From the NCBI RefSeq assembly GCF_052324685.1, contig NC_135219.1, positions 21,499,258-21,563,257 on the forward strand: a stretch of 64,000 nucleotides of DNA. The letters are read 5' to 3'. This document shows positions 15,024-26,863 of the stretch, in pieces. How positions within the stretch are numbered: the first letter of the stretch is position 1; each line of letters starts with the position of its first letter. Position numbers and translations under genes: made by a program. The notes beneath the pieces were generated by a model. It saw nothing but the letters and a program-made list of their open reading frames with translations, searched no databases and was not told the DNA's origin. Source of the DNA: Brachyhypopomus gauderio (taxonomy: Eukaryota > Chordata > Actinopteri > Gymnotiformes > Hypopomidae).

Positions 15024-15323
15024 TTTTTTTTTTTTTTTTTTTTTTTTTTGGGCCCACCTCCACCCCCCCATCTTTGGGGGACAACTTTGTTTTTATATCG
15101 AATAATAGATCAAATAATAACAATTCTGTATAATATGGTGCAAAATGATTACAATTATTGGGGTTAGGTGAACCATGAGAGAATAGAATAAAGAAAAGAG
15201 GGGAAAAAAAGAGGGGGAGAGAATAAAAAGGGAAAAGATAGAAGGGCGGGGGAAAAAAAAGAAAAAAAAATACATATATATACAAATATATACATATATA
15301 TATACACACACATATACACATAT
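15024..15323 (-). repeat. Poly-T cassette in satellite, copy 5
   Basis: Same cassette with 26 T, exactly 4578 bp after copy 4. Confidence 0.8.
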
Positions 15324-18300
15324 ACTCACCTGCATACTCTCTCCTGTGTCCACTCAACAGTGTCTGCTCAACCGAGTACTCTCTCCTGCGTCCACTCAAC
15401 TGCGTACTCTCAACTGCGTACTCTCTCCTGCGTCCACTCAACGGTGTCCTCTGTTCTGTGTCCACTCAACAGCGTCATCTCACCTGTATAATCTCAACTG
15501 CGTAATCAACTGCTTACTCACCTGCCTCCTCTCTTCTGTGTCCACTCAACAGCGTCTGCTCAACTGAGTACTCTCTCCTGCATCCACTCAACTGCGTACT
15601 CTCTCCTGCATCCATTCAACGGTGTCCTCTGTCCTGTGTCCACTCAACAGCGTCCACTCAACTGCGTCCTCTCACCTGCGTAATCTCAACTGTGTACTCA
15701 CCTGCATACTCTCTCCTGTGTCCACTGAACAACGTTTGCTCAACCGAGTACTCTCTCCTGCGTCCACTCAACTGCGTACTCTCAACTGCGTACTCTCAAC
15801 TGCGTACTCTCTCCTGCGTCCACTCAACGGTGTCCTCTGTTCTGTGTCCACTCAACAGCGTCATCTCACCTGTATAATCTCAACTGCGTAATCAACTGCT
15901 TACTCACCTGCATTCTCTCTCCTGTGTCCACTCAACAGCGTCTGCTCAACTGAGTACTCTCTCCTCCATCCACTCAACTGCGTACTCTCTCCTGCATCCA
16001 TTCAACGGTGTCCTCTGTCCTGTGTCCACTCAACAGCGTCCACTCAACTGCGTCCTCTCACCTGCGTAATCTCAACTGTGTACTCACCTGCATACTCTCT
16101 CCTGTGTCCACTGAACAACGTTTGCTCAACCGAGTACTCTCTCCTGCGTCCACTCAACTGCGTACTCTCAACTGCGTACTCTCAACTGCGTACTCTCTCC
16201 TGCGTCCACTCAACGGTGTCCTCTGTTCTGTGTCCACTCAACAGCGTCATCTGACCTGTATAATCTCAACTGCGTAATCAACTGCTTACTCACCTGCATA
16301 CTCTCTTCTGTGTCCACTCAACAGCGTCTGCTCAACCGAGTACTCTCTCCTGCGTCCACTCAACTGCGTACTCTCAACTGCGTACTCTCAACTGCGTACT
16401 CACTCCTGCGTCCACTCAACGGTGTCCTCTGTTCTGTGTCCACTCAACAGCGTCATCTCACCTGTATAATCTCAACTGCGTAATCAACTGCTTACTCACC
16501 TGCATACTCTCTTCTGTGTCCACTCAACAGCGTCTGCTCAACCGAGTACTCTCTCCTGCGTCCACTCAACTGCGTACTCTCAACTGCATACTCTCAACTG
16601 CGTACTCTCTCCTGCGTCCACTCAACGGTGTCCTCTGTTCTGTGTCCACTCAACAGCGTCATCTCACCTGTATAATCTCAACTGCGTAATCAACTGCTTA
16701 CTCACCTGCATCCTCTCTTCTGTGTCCACTCAACAGCGTCTGCTCAACTGAGTACTCTCTCCTGCATCCACTCAACTGCGTACTCTCTCCTGCGTCCATT
16801 CAACGGTGTCCTCTGTCCTGTGTCCTCTCAACTGCGTTCTCGCACCTGCTTAATCTCAACTGTGTACTCACCTGCATACTCTCTCCTGTGTCCACTCAAC
16901 CACGTTTGCTCAACCGAGTACTCTCTCCTGCGTCCACTCAACTGCGTACTCTCAACTGCGTACTCTCTCCTGCGTCCACTCAACGGTGTCCTCTGTTCTG
17001 TGTCCACTCAACAGCGTCATCTCACCTGTATAATCTCAACTGCGTAATCAACTGCTTACTCACCTGCATTCTCTCTCCTGTGTCCACTCAACAGGGTCTG
17101 CTCAACTGAGTACTCTCTCCTGCGTCCATTCAACGGTGTCCTCTGTCCTGTGTCCACTCAACTGCGTCCTCGCACCTGCTTAATCTCAACTGTGTACTCA
17201 CCTGCATACTCTCTCCTGTGTCCACTCAACAACGTTTGCTCAACCGAGTACTCTCTCTGCGTCCACTCAACTGCGTACTCTCTCCTGCATCCACTCAACG
17301 GTGTCCTCTGTTCTGTGTCCACTCAACAGCGTCATCTCACCTGTATAATCTCAACTGCGTAATCAACTGCTTACTCACCTGCATACTCTCTCCTGTGTCC
17401 ACTCAACAGCGTCTGCTCAACTGAGTACTCCCTCCTGCATCCACTCAACTGCGTACTCTCATCTGCGTACTCTCAACTGTGTACTCTCTCCTGCGTCCAC
17501 TCAACGGTGTCCTCTGTCCTGTGTCCACTCAACAGCGTCCACTCACCTGCGTAATCTCAACTGTGTACTCACCTGCATACTCTCTCCTGTGTCCACTCAA
17601 CAACGTCTGCTCAACCGAGTACTCTCTCCTGCGTCCACTCATCTCTGTACTCTCAACTGCGTACTCTCTCCTGCATCCACTCAACTGCGTACTCTCTCCT
17701 GCGTCCATTCAACGGTGTCCTCTGTCCTGTGTCCTCTCAACTGCGTCCTCGCACCTGCTTAATCTCAACTGTGTACTCACCTGCATACTCTCTCCTGTGT
17801 CCACTCAACAACGTTTGCTCAACCGAGTACTCTCTCCTGCGTCCACTCAACTGCGTACTCTCAACTGCGTACTCTCTCCTGCGTCCACTCAACGGTGTCC
17901 TCTGTTCTGTGTCCACTCAACAGCGTCATCTCACCTGTATAATCTCAACTGCGTAATCAACTGCTTACTCACCTGCATTCTCTCTCCTGTGTCCACTCAA
18001 CAGGGTCTGCTCAACTGAGTACTCTCTCCTGCGTCCATTCAACGGTGTCCTCTGTCCTGTGTCCACTCAACTGCGTCCTCGCACCTGCTTAATCTCAACT
18101 GTGTACTCACCTGCATACTCTCTCCTGTGTCCACTCAACAACGTTTGCTCAACCGAGTACTCTCTCTGCGTCCACTCAACTGCGTACTCTCTCCTGCATC
18201 CACTCAACGGTGTCCTCTGTTCTGTGTCCACTCAACAGCGTCATCTCACCTGTATAATCTCAACTGCGTAATCAACTGCTTACTCACCTGCATACTCTCT

Positions 18301-21300
18301 CCTGTGTCCACTCAACAGCGTCTGCTCAACTGAGTACTCCCTCCTGCATCCACTCAACTGCGTACTCTCATCTGCGTACTCTCAACTGTGTACTCTCTCC
18401 TGCGTCCACTCAACGGTGTCCTCTGTCCTGTGTCCACTCAACAGCGTCCACTCACCTGCGTAATCTCAACTGTGTACTCACCTGCATACTCTCTCCTGTG
18501 TCCACTCAACAACGTCTGCTCAACCGAGTACTCTCTCCTGCGTCCACTCATCTCTGTACTCTCAACTGCGTACTCTCTCCTGCATCCACTCAACTGCGTA
18601 CTCTCTCCTGCGTCCATTCAACGGTGTCCTCTGTCCTGTGTCCTCTCAACTGCGTCCTCGCACCTGCTTAATCTCAACTGTGTACTCACCTGCATACTCT
18701 CTCCTGTGTCCACTCAACAACGTTTGCTCAACCGAGTACTCTCTCCTGCGTCCACTCAACTGCGTACTCTCAACTGCGTACTCTCTCCTGCGTCCACTCA
18801 ACGGTGTCCTCTGTTCTGTGTCCACTCAACAGCGTCATCTCACCTGTATAATCTCAACTGCGTAATCAACTGCTTACTCACCTGCATTCTCTCTCCTGTG
18901 TCCACTCAACAGGGTCTGCTCAACTGAGTACTCTCTCCTGCGTCCATTCAACGGTGTCCTCTGTCCTGTGTCCACTCAACTGCGTCCTCGCACCTGCTTA
19001 ATCTCAACTGTGTACTCACCTGCATACTCTCTCCTGTGTCCACTCAACAACGTTTGCTCAACCGAGTACTCTCTCTGCGTCCACTCAACTGCGTACTCTC
19101 TCCTGCATCCACTCAACGGTGTCCTCTGTTCTGTGTCCACTCAACAGCGTCATCTCACCTGTATAATCTCAACTGCGTAATCAACTGCTTACTCACCTGC
19201 ATACTCTCTCCTGTGTCCACTCAACAGCGTCTGCTCAACTGAGTACTCTCTCCTCCATCCACTCAACTGCGTACTCTCTCCTGCATCCATTCAACGGTGT
19301 CCTCTGTCCTGTGTCCACTCAACAGCGTCCACTCAACTGCGTCCTCTCACCTGCGTAATCTCAACTGTGTACTCACCTGCATACTCTCTCCTGTGTCCAC
19401 TGAACAACGTTTGCTCAACCGAGTACTCTCTCCTGCGTCCACTCAACTGCGTACTCTCAACTGCGTACTCTCAACTGCGTACTCTCTCCTGCGTCCACTC
19501 AACGGTGTCCTCTGTTCTGTGTCCACTCAACAGCGTCATCTGACCTGTATAATCTCAACTGCGTAATCAACTGCTTACTCACCTGCATACTCTCTTCTGT
19601 GTCCACTCAACAGCGTCTGCTCAACCGAGTACTCTCTCCTGCGTCCACTCAACTGCGTACTCTCAACTGCGTACTCTCAACTGCGTACTCACTCCTGCGT
19701 CCACTCAACGGTGTCCTCTGTTCTGTGTCCACTCAACAGCGTCATCTCACCTGTATAATCTCAACTGCGTAATCAACTGCTTACTCACCTGCATACTCTC
19801 TTCTGTGTCCACTCAACAGCGTCTGCTCAACCGAGTACTCTCTCCTGCGTCCACTCAACTGCGTACTCTCAACTGCATACTCTCAACTGCGTACTCTCTC
19901 CTGCGTCCACTCAACGGTGTCCTCTGTTCTGTGTCCACTCAACAGCGTCATCTCACCTGTATAATCTCAACTGCGTAATCAACTGCTTACTCACCTGCAT
20001 CCTCTCTTCTGTGTCCACTCAACAGCGTCTGCTCAACTGAGTACTCTCTCCTGCATCCACTCAACTGCGTACTCTCTCCTGCGTCCATTCAACGGTGTCC
20101 TCTGTCCTGTGTCCTCTCAACTGCGTCCTCGCACCTGCTTAATCTCAACTGTGTACTCACCTGCATACTCTCTCCTGTGTCCACTCAACCACGTTTGCTC
20201 AACCGAGTACTCTCTCCTGCGTCCACTCAACTGCGTACTCTCAACTGCGTACTCTCTCCTGCGTCCACTCAACGGTGTCCTCTGTTCTGTGTCCACTCAA
20301 CAGCGTCATCTCACCTGTATAATCTCAACTGCGTAATCAACTGCTTACTCACCTGCATTCTCTCTCCTGTGTCCACTCAACAGGGTCTGCTCAACTGAGT
20401 ACTCTCTCCTGCGTCCATTCAACGGTGTCCTCTGTCCTGTGTCCACTCAACTGCGTCCTCGCACCTGCTTAATCTCAACTGTGTACTCACCTGCATACTC
20501 TCTCCTGTGTCCACTCAACGTTTGCTCAACCGAGTACTCTCTCTGCGTCCACTCAACTGCGTACTCTCTCCTGCATCCACTCAACGGTGTCCTCTGTTCT
20601 GTGTCCACTCAACAGCGTCATCTCACCTGTATAATCTCAACTGCGTAATCAACTGCTTACTCACCTGCATACTCTCTCCTGTGTCCACTCAACAGCATCT
20701 GCTCAACTGAGTACTCCCTCCTGCATCCACTCAACTGCGTACTCTCATCTGCGTACTCTCAACTGTGTACTCTCTCCTGCGTCCACTCAACGGTGTCCTC
20801 TGTCCTGTGTCCACTCAACAGCGTCCACTCACCTGCGTAATCTCAACTGTGTACTCACCTGCATACTCTCTCCTGTGTCCACTCAACAACGTCTGCTCAA
20901 CCGAGTACTCTCTCCTGCGTCCACTCATCTCTGTACTCTCAACTGCGTACTCTCTCCTGCATCCACTCAACTGCGTACTCTCTCCTGCGTCCATTCAACG
21001 GTGTCCTCTGTCCTGTGTCCTCTCAACTGCGTCCTCGCACCTGCTTAATCTCAACTGTGTACTCACCTGCATACTCTCTCCTGTGTCCACTCAACAACGT
21101 TTGCTCAACCGAGTACTCTCTCCTGCGTCCACTCAACTGCGTACTCTCAACTGCGTACTCTCTCCTGCGTCCACTCAACGGTGTCCTCTGTTCTGTGTCC
21201 ACTCAACAGCGTCCACTCAACTGCGTCCTCTCACCTGCGTAATCTCAACTGTGTACTCACCTGCATACTCTCTCCTGTGTCCACTCAACAATGTTTGCTC

Positions 21301-21801
21301 AACCGAGTACTCTCTCCTGCGTCCACTCAACTGCGTACTCTCAACTGCGTACTCTCAACTGCGTACCCTCAACGGTGTCCTCTGTTCTGTGTCCACTCAA
21401 CAGCGTCATCTCACCTGTATAACCTCAACTGCGTAATCAACTGCTTACTCACCTGCATACTCTCTCCTGTGTCCACTCAACAGCGTCTGCTCAACTGAGT
21501 ACTCTCTCCTGCATCCACTCAACTGCGTACTCTCTCCTGCGTCCATTCAACGGTGTCCTCTGTCCTGTGTCCACTCAACAACGTCCACTCAACTGCGTCC
21601 TCTCACCTGCGTAATCTCAACTGTGTACTCACCTGCATACTCTCTCCTGTGTCCACTCAACAACGTCTGCTCAACCGAGTACTCTCTCCTGCGTCCACTC
21701 ATCTCTGTACTCTCAACTGCGTACTCTCTCCTGCATCCACTCAACTGAGTACTCTCAACTGCGTACTCTCTCCTGAGTCCACTCAACTGAGTACTCTCAA
21801 C

Positions 21802-22101
21802 TTTTTTTTTTTTTTTTTTGGGCCCACCTCCACCCCCCCATCTTTGGGGGACAACTTTGTTTTTATATCGAATAATAGATCAAATAATAACAATTCTGTA
21901 TAATATGGTGCAAAATGATTACAATTATTGGGGTTAGGTGAACCATGAGAGAATAGAATAAAGAAAAGAGGGGAAAAAAAGAGGGGGAGAGAATAAAAAG
22001 GGAAAAGATAGAAGGGCGGGGGAAAAAAAAGAAAAAAAAATACATATACATACATATATACAAATATATACATATATATATACACGCACATATACACATA
22101 T
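21802..22101 (-). repeat. Poly-T cassette in satellite, copy 6 (diverged)
   Basis: This copy has 18 T, an extra CATACATA step and an ACGCACAT variant in the microsatellite. It is older or less homogenised than copies 1-5. Confidence 0.8.
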
Positions 22102-24743
22102 ACTCACCTGCATACTCTCTCCTGTGTCCACTCAACAGTGTCTGCTCAACTGAGTACTCTCTCCTGCGTCCACTCAACTGCGTACTCTCAACTGCGTACT
22201 CTCTCCTGCGTCCACTCAACTGCGTACTCTCAACTGCGTACTCTCTCCTGCGTCCACTCAACAGCGTCATCTCACCTGTATAATCTCAACTGCGTAATCA
22301 ACTGCTTACTCACCTGCCTCCTCTCTTCTGTGTCCACTCAACAGCGTCTGCTCAACTGAGTACTCTCTCCTGCATCCACTCAACTGCGTACTCTCTCCTG
22401 CATCCATTCAACGGTGTCCTCTGTCCTGTGTCCACTCAACAGCGTCCACTCAACTGCGTCCTCTCACCTGCGTAATCTCAACTGTGTACTCACCTGCATA
22501 CTCTCTCCTGTGTCCACTGAACAACGTTTGCTCAACCGAGTACTCTCTCCTGCGTCCACTCAACTGCGTACTCTCAACTGCGTACTCTCAACTGCGTACT
22601 CTCTCCTGCGTCCACTCAACGGTGTCCTCTGTTCTGTGTCCACTCAACAGCGTCATCTCACCTGTATAATCTCAACTGCGTAATCAACTGCTTACTCACC
22701 TGCATTCTCTCTCCTGTGTCCACTCAACAGCGTCTGCTCAACTGAGTACTCTCTCCTCCATCCACTCAACTGCGTACTCTATCCTGCGTCCATTCAACGG
22801 TGTCCTCTGTCCTGTGTCCACTCAACAGCGTCCACTCAACTGCGTCCTCTCAACTGTGTACTCACCTGCATACTCTCTCCTGTGTCCACTCAACAACGTC
22901 TGCTCAACCGAGTACTCTCTCCTGCGTACTCTCAACTGCGTACTCTCATCTGCGTACTCTCTCCTGCGTCCACTCAATGGTGTCCTCTGTTCTGTGTCCA
23001 CTCAACAGCGTCTTCTCACCTGTATAATCTCAACTGCGTAATCAACTGCTTACTCACCTGCATACTCTCTCCTGTGTCCACTCAACAGCGTCTGCTCAAC
23101 TGAGTACTCTCTCCTGCATCCACTCAACTGCGTACTCTCTCCTGCGTCCAATCAACGGTGTCCTCTGTCCTGTGTCCACTCAACAGCGTCCACTCAACTG
23201 CGTCTTCTCACCTGCGTAATCTCAACTGTGTACTCACCTGCATACTTGCTCCTGTGTCCACTCAACGTTTGCTCAACCGAGTACTCTCTCCTGCGTCCAC
23301 TCAACTGCGTACTCTCTCCTGCGTCCATTCAACGGTGTCCTCTGTCCTGTGTCCACTCAACAGCGTCCACTCAACTGCGTCCTCTCACCTGCGTAATCTC
23401 AAGTGTGTACTCACCTGCATACTCTCTCCTGTGTCCACTCAACAACGTCTGCTCAACCGAGTACTCTCTCCTGCGTCCACTCAACTGCGTACTCTCAACT
23501 GCATACTCTCAACTGCATACTCTCAACTGCGTACTCTCTCCTGCGTCCATTCAACGGTGTCCTCTGTCCTGTGTCCACTCAACTGCGTCCTCTCACCTGC
23601 GTAATCTCAACTGTGTACTCACCTGCATACTCTCTCCTGTGTCCACTCAACAACGTCTGCTCAACCGAGTACTCTCTCCTGCGTCCACTCAACTGCGTAC
23701 TCTCAACTGCGTACTCTCTCCTGCGTCCATTCAACAGTGTCCTCTGTCCTGTGTCCACTCAACAGCGTCCACTCAACTGCGTCCTCTCACCTGCGTAATC
23801 TCAACTGTGTACTCACCTGCATACTCTCTCCTGTGTCCACTCAACAATGTTTGCTCAACCGAGTACTCTCTCCTGCGTCCACTCAACTGCGTACTCTCAA
23901 CTGCGTACTCTCAACTGCGTACCCTCAACGGTGTCCTCTGTTCTGTGTCCACTCAACAGCGTCATCTCACCTGTATAACCTCAACTGCGTAATCAACTGC
24001 TTACTCACCTGCATACTCTCTCCTGTGTCCACTCAACAGCGTCTGCTCAACTGAGTACTCTCTCCTGCATCCACTCAACTGCGTACTCTCTCCTGCGTCC
24101 ATTCAACGGTGTCCTCTGTCCTGTGTCCACTCAACAACGTCCACTCAACTGCGTCCTCTCACCTGCGTAATCTCAACTGTGTACTCACCTGCATACTCTC
24201 TCCTGTGTCCACTCAACAACGTTTGCTCAACCGAGTACTCTCTCCTGCGTCCACTTAACTGCGTACTCTCAACTGCGTCCACTCAACGGTGTCCTCTGTT
24301 CTGTGTCCACTCAACAGCGTCATCTCACCTGTATAATCTCAACTGCGTAATCAACTGCTTACTCACCTGCATACTCTCTCCTGTGTCCACTCAATAGCGT
24401 CTGCTCAACTGAGTACTCTCTCCTGCATCCACTCAACTGCGTACTCTCTCCTGTGTCCATTCAACGGTGTCCTCTGTCCTGTGTCTACTCAACAGCGTCC
24501 ACTCAACTGCGTCCTCTCACCTGCGTAATCTCAACTGTGTACTCACCTGCATACTCTCTCCTGTGTCCACTGAACAGCGTCTGCTCAACTGAGTACTCTC
24601 TCCTGCGTCCACTCAACTGAGTACTCTAAACTGCGTACTCTCTCCTGCGTCCACTCAACTGAGTACTCTCAACTGCGTACTCTCTCCTGCGTCCACTCAA
24701 CTGCGTACTCTCTCCTGCGTCCACTCAACTGAGTACTCTCAAC

Positions 24744-25009
24744 TTTTTTTTTTTTTTTGGGCCCACCTCCACCCCCACATCTTTGGAGGACAACTTTGTT
24801 TTTATATCAAATAATAGATCAAATAATAACAATTCTGTATAATATAGTGCGAAATGATGACAATTATTGGGGTTAGGTGAACCATGAGAGGATAGAATAT
24901 AGAAAAGAGGGGAAAAAAAGAGGGGGAGAGAATAAAAAGGGAAAAAAAACATATACATACATATATACAAATATATACATATATATACACACACATATAC
25001 ACATATACA
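24744..25009 (-). repeat. Poly-T cassette, copy 7, forming the right edge of the satellite
   Basis: It has only 15 T and several substitutions (for example TATCAAATAATAG for TATCGAATAATAG), and it lacks part of the purine tract. Unlike the other six copies it does not return to satellite: its microsatellite runs into AT-rich single-copy-like sequence. Confidence 0.8.
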
Positions 25010-25270
25010 TATTTTTAAAAATAAATAAATAATTTTTAAAAAGTAAATATATATAAAAAAAAACAACCAGTTCATATGACGACTGTAAAGAAGAGCAGAA
25101 AGTGTACCCAAGACATATAGCACAAACGACTGTGATGTATGTGTATGTGTGTGTGTTTATGTGCAACACAAAAGTGCAACATAGGATAAATGTACAGAAT
25201 GTACTTACCAGCAAGGGTAGAAACCTGCGACAACATTCCCCGAGAGGCCAGTTTGAATGAATTCTGTACT
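25010..25270. other. AT-rich right flank of the satellite, no gene seen
   Basis: TTTTTAAAAATAAATAAAT-type sequence is followed by a short GT tract near 25140-25157 and non-repetitive sequence. I see no coding signal or recognisable element. Confidence 0.5.
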
Positions 25271-25534
25271 AGTGTTGTCAAAAAAATCGATACTGAACAT
25301 TCTGAAATGGTACAATACTCGTTTCTCTTAAGTATCGATTCTTTTTACATAAAATGCGCTTTCGTTTGACCTACCCAAGCTGCCGTAATGCACAGGACAG
25401 TTTGTAATGCTAAAATGGCAGCTAAAGCAAACGCAGTGCTGTTGGATTCGAAGCAGATACAGATGGAAAACCGAAGGACATGAACAAGCCAGTTTGCAAG
25501 CGGTGCTTTTGGAACATTTCAACGAAGGGCGCTA
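25271..25534 (+). pseudogene. hAT-type transposase relic with BED zinc-finger start
   Basis: The segment opens with AGTGTTGTCAAAAAAATCGA, resembling the ends of fish hAT transposons. Near 25450-25520 one frame reads ADTDGKPKDMNKPVCKRCFW, which fits the first half of a BED finger (C-x2-C). The second half is missing because the next repeat (from 25535) interrupts it. The fragment is non-functional. The hAT assignment is an inference from the terminal motif and the C-x2-C context. Confidence 0.5.
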
Positions 25535-25960
25535 AAGCCTGGTTGAGTGACCATAGCGCTCGACTCCGCCCACCTCGCGCGAACCTCCGCGAGCGGTGGA
25601 GGCGTTTATACTTTCCGCTTTGCAGTGTTGTCCGAAACTATATGTGGTAGTATAAAAGAGACACCCCTCAACAACAGGGGAATGAACACTTACCTGACGA
25701 ATTTTAATGCTGCTTTGTGTTTCAGTGTGCTTCAGGTTTGAAAAGTGCTGGAATTTAGGCTAATGTACTTGAAAACGTTGAACTTGTAACTACTTTGTTT
25801 CACAACAAATATCTGTCTGACTGAACGGTCCTCTTGTATTACATTAACAAATACGAGCCTCTTGTAATTCCAGGACGAAACGAGCGAGAGCGTGAAGAGT
25901 TAAGATCGGGCGTTTTGAAAATAAACAACCATTAAATAATGTGATAAAAACGCAAACTCA
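25535..25960 (+). mobile_element. CpG-rich DNA-transposon relic, related to the element at 34631
   Basis: It starts AAGCCTGGTT and shares several blocks with 34631-35236, in the same order: CTCCGCCCACCTCGCGCG, GGCGTTTATACTTT, GCAGTGTTGTCCGAAAC, AACAAATACGAGCCTCTTGT and TTTTGAAAATAAACAACCAT. A ~150 bp middle portion differs, and no matching 3' inverted end is seen, so the copy is truncated or rearranged. Confidence 0.6.
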
Positions 25961-26195
25961 CAGGTTGAGGTTCGTATCAGTGCTGTTTTTCAACAGTAAA
26001 GCCTTGAAGTTCAGCGCAGCCTGTTGCCTGTGGTTGTTTATTTGTCCTTCGGGAGTTTCCATTCTGCGATGGGTCAATTCAAAACGAAGCTTATCCTTCT
26101 GTTTCGGTGTAGTTTTAATCTAGCTAGCTTCCTATAGCTATAACATCTAGCTAAAGACAAGAACAGTTTTAGTCGTCCAGTTTTATACGCTGTCA

Positions 26196-26395
26196 AGTAT
26201 AAACAAATCGGTTGCCATGACGCCTGCAGTTTATGAATCTGATTGGCTAGCCAATCAGATTCATAGATTGTAGAAGCGAGACCCCCCCTCCCCCCACGCT
26301 TCATAAGGGAAGAAAGTATAAACAAATCGGTTGCCATGACGCCTACAGTTCATGAATCTGATTGAGTAGGAGACCCCCCCCCCCCCCCCCGCACA
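26196..26395. repeat. Two-copy 119 bp direct repeat containing a 34 bp palindrome
   Basis: AGTATAAACAAATCGGTTGC and the following bases occur at 26196 and again at 26315. Between them, 26232-26265 is a perfect palindrome centred on GGCTAGCC, whose arms contain GATTGG and CCAATC. The second copy has lost the right arm and ends in a long C run (about 26376-26391). Confidence 0.75.
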
Positions 26396-26399
26396 CAGC

Positions 26400-26615
26400 G
26401 CCTGCGGACGCTTGAGACAAGATTTTCTGCCTCTTGTGCCTGTGAGACATTTATCTAATAACGTGTTTGATATTTTCAGGCACGCGTGCCCAAATCTCAC
26501 CGTGTGCGCTCGACTGAGCAATTTGGCTCAGCAACTTTTCGTCACCAGCCAATTGGAAGCTCGCTTGGTGTCACATGACACTTCGGCGTTAACGCCGTTA
26601 ACGGTCCACCACTAA
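26400..26615 (+). mobile_element. Fragment of a DNA transposon end
   Basis: The stretch ends GGCGTTAACGCCGTTAACGG and CCACCACTA. The same ACGG-CCCACCACTA end is seen at 30688-30704. This is a terminal motif common in fish DNA transposons. No transposase and no target duplication could be assigned. Confidence 0.35.
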
Positions 26616-26857
26616 TCTAATTAAAGAAGTTGAACAAATAATAAATAACAACCATGAGATATGATAGTTAACATGGCTTATTACATCGAATTTGGCGATA
26701 GAACAAAAAAATAATAATTGAATCAATTCGGTGTCGTGAAATGTTTAAAACTCGACTAAAGACTTATCTGTTTAGTTTGGCCTTTGAATAATCTGTTACA
26801 TATTTACCACATCACATATCTTTCTTCTCCGAGGTTCACTTGGGGAGTAACACTGCA
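26616..26857. other. Intergenic, nothing recognised
   Basis: AT-rich sequence between two transposon relics. I see no coding or structural signal. Confidence 0.4.
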
Positions 26858-26863
26858 GTTGAA

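Larger units (their letters stand above)
9800..19070 (+). repeat. 4578 bp tandem superblock, two copies
   Basis: Landmarks at 10197, 10446, 11044, 11430, 12242, 12572, 13481, 13810 and 14060 all recur 4578 bp further on. Correspondence begins near 9.8 kb and is lost near 14.4-14.5 kb, where the second copy carries a shorter variant at 18968. The copies appear identical in their variant bases and in a 26-base T run, so the duplication is very recent or an assembly duplicate. The edges are approximate. Confidence 0.8.
1..24743. repeat. Pyrimidine-rich satellite array with nested higher-order repeats (left end outside the window)
   Basis: The stretch is built from 12-16 bp subunits of the type CTCAACTGCGTA, CTCTCCTGCGTCCA, CTCTCCTGTGTCCA and CTCAACAACGTC, averaging about 13 bp and running without interruption from base 1. 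The + strand is strongly C/T-rich, and each subunit carries a CpG or its TpG/CpA derivative. Subunits are grouped into higher-order units that recur at fixed offsets: 386, 909, 1425, 2127 and 4578 bp. Seven copies of a ~300 bp non-satellite cassette are embedded. Open frames run through it in several frames on both strands, but they only reflect the scarcity of stop codons in the unit and are not genes. It may be pericentromeric, subtelomeric or an interstitial minisatellite; the sequence alone does not decide. Confidence 0.95.

Noticed and set aside
1..24743. Dozens of open frames of 60-254 codons (LLRPLNCVLSTAYS type) on both strands
   Set aside because: They are produced by the satellite unit, which rarely forms stop codons. 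They overlap each other in several frames and have no start context, domain or codon bias.
1..24743. CRISPR-like regular repetition
   Set aside because: Subunits are 12-16 bp and contiguous, with no unique spacers, and the context is a vertebrate genome.
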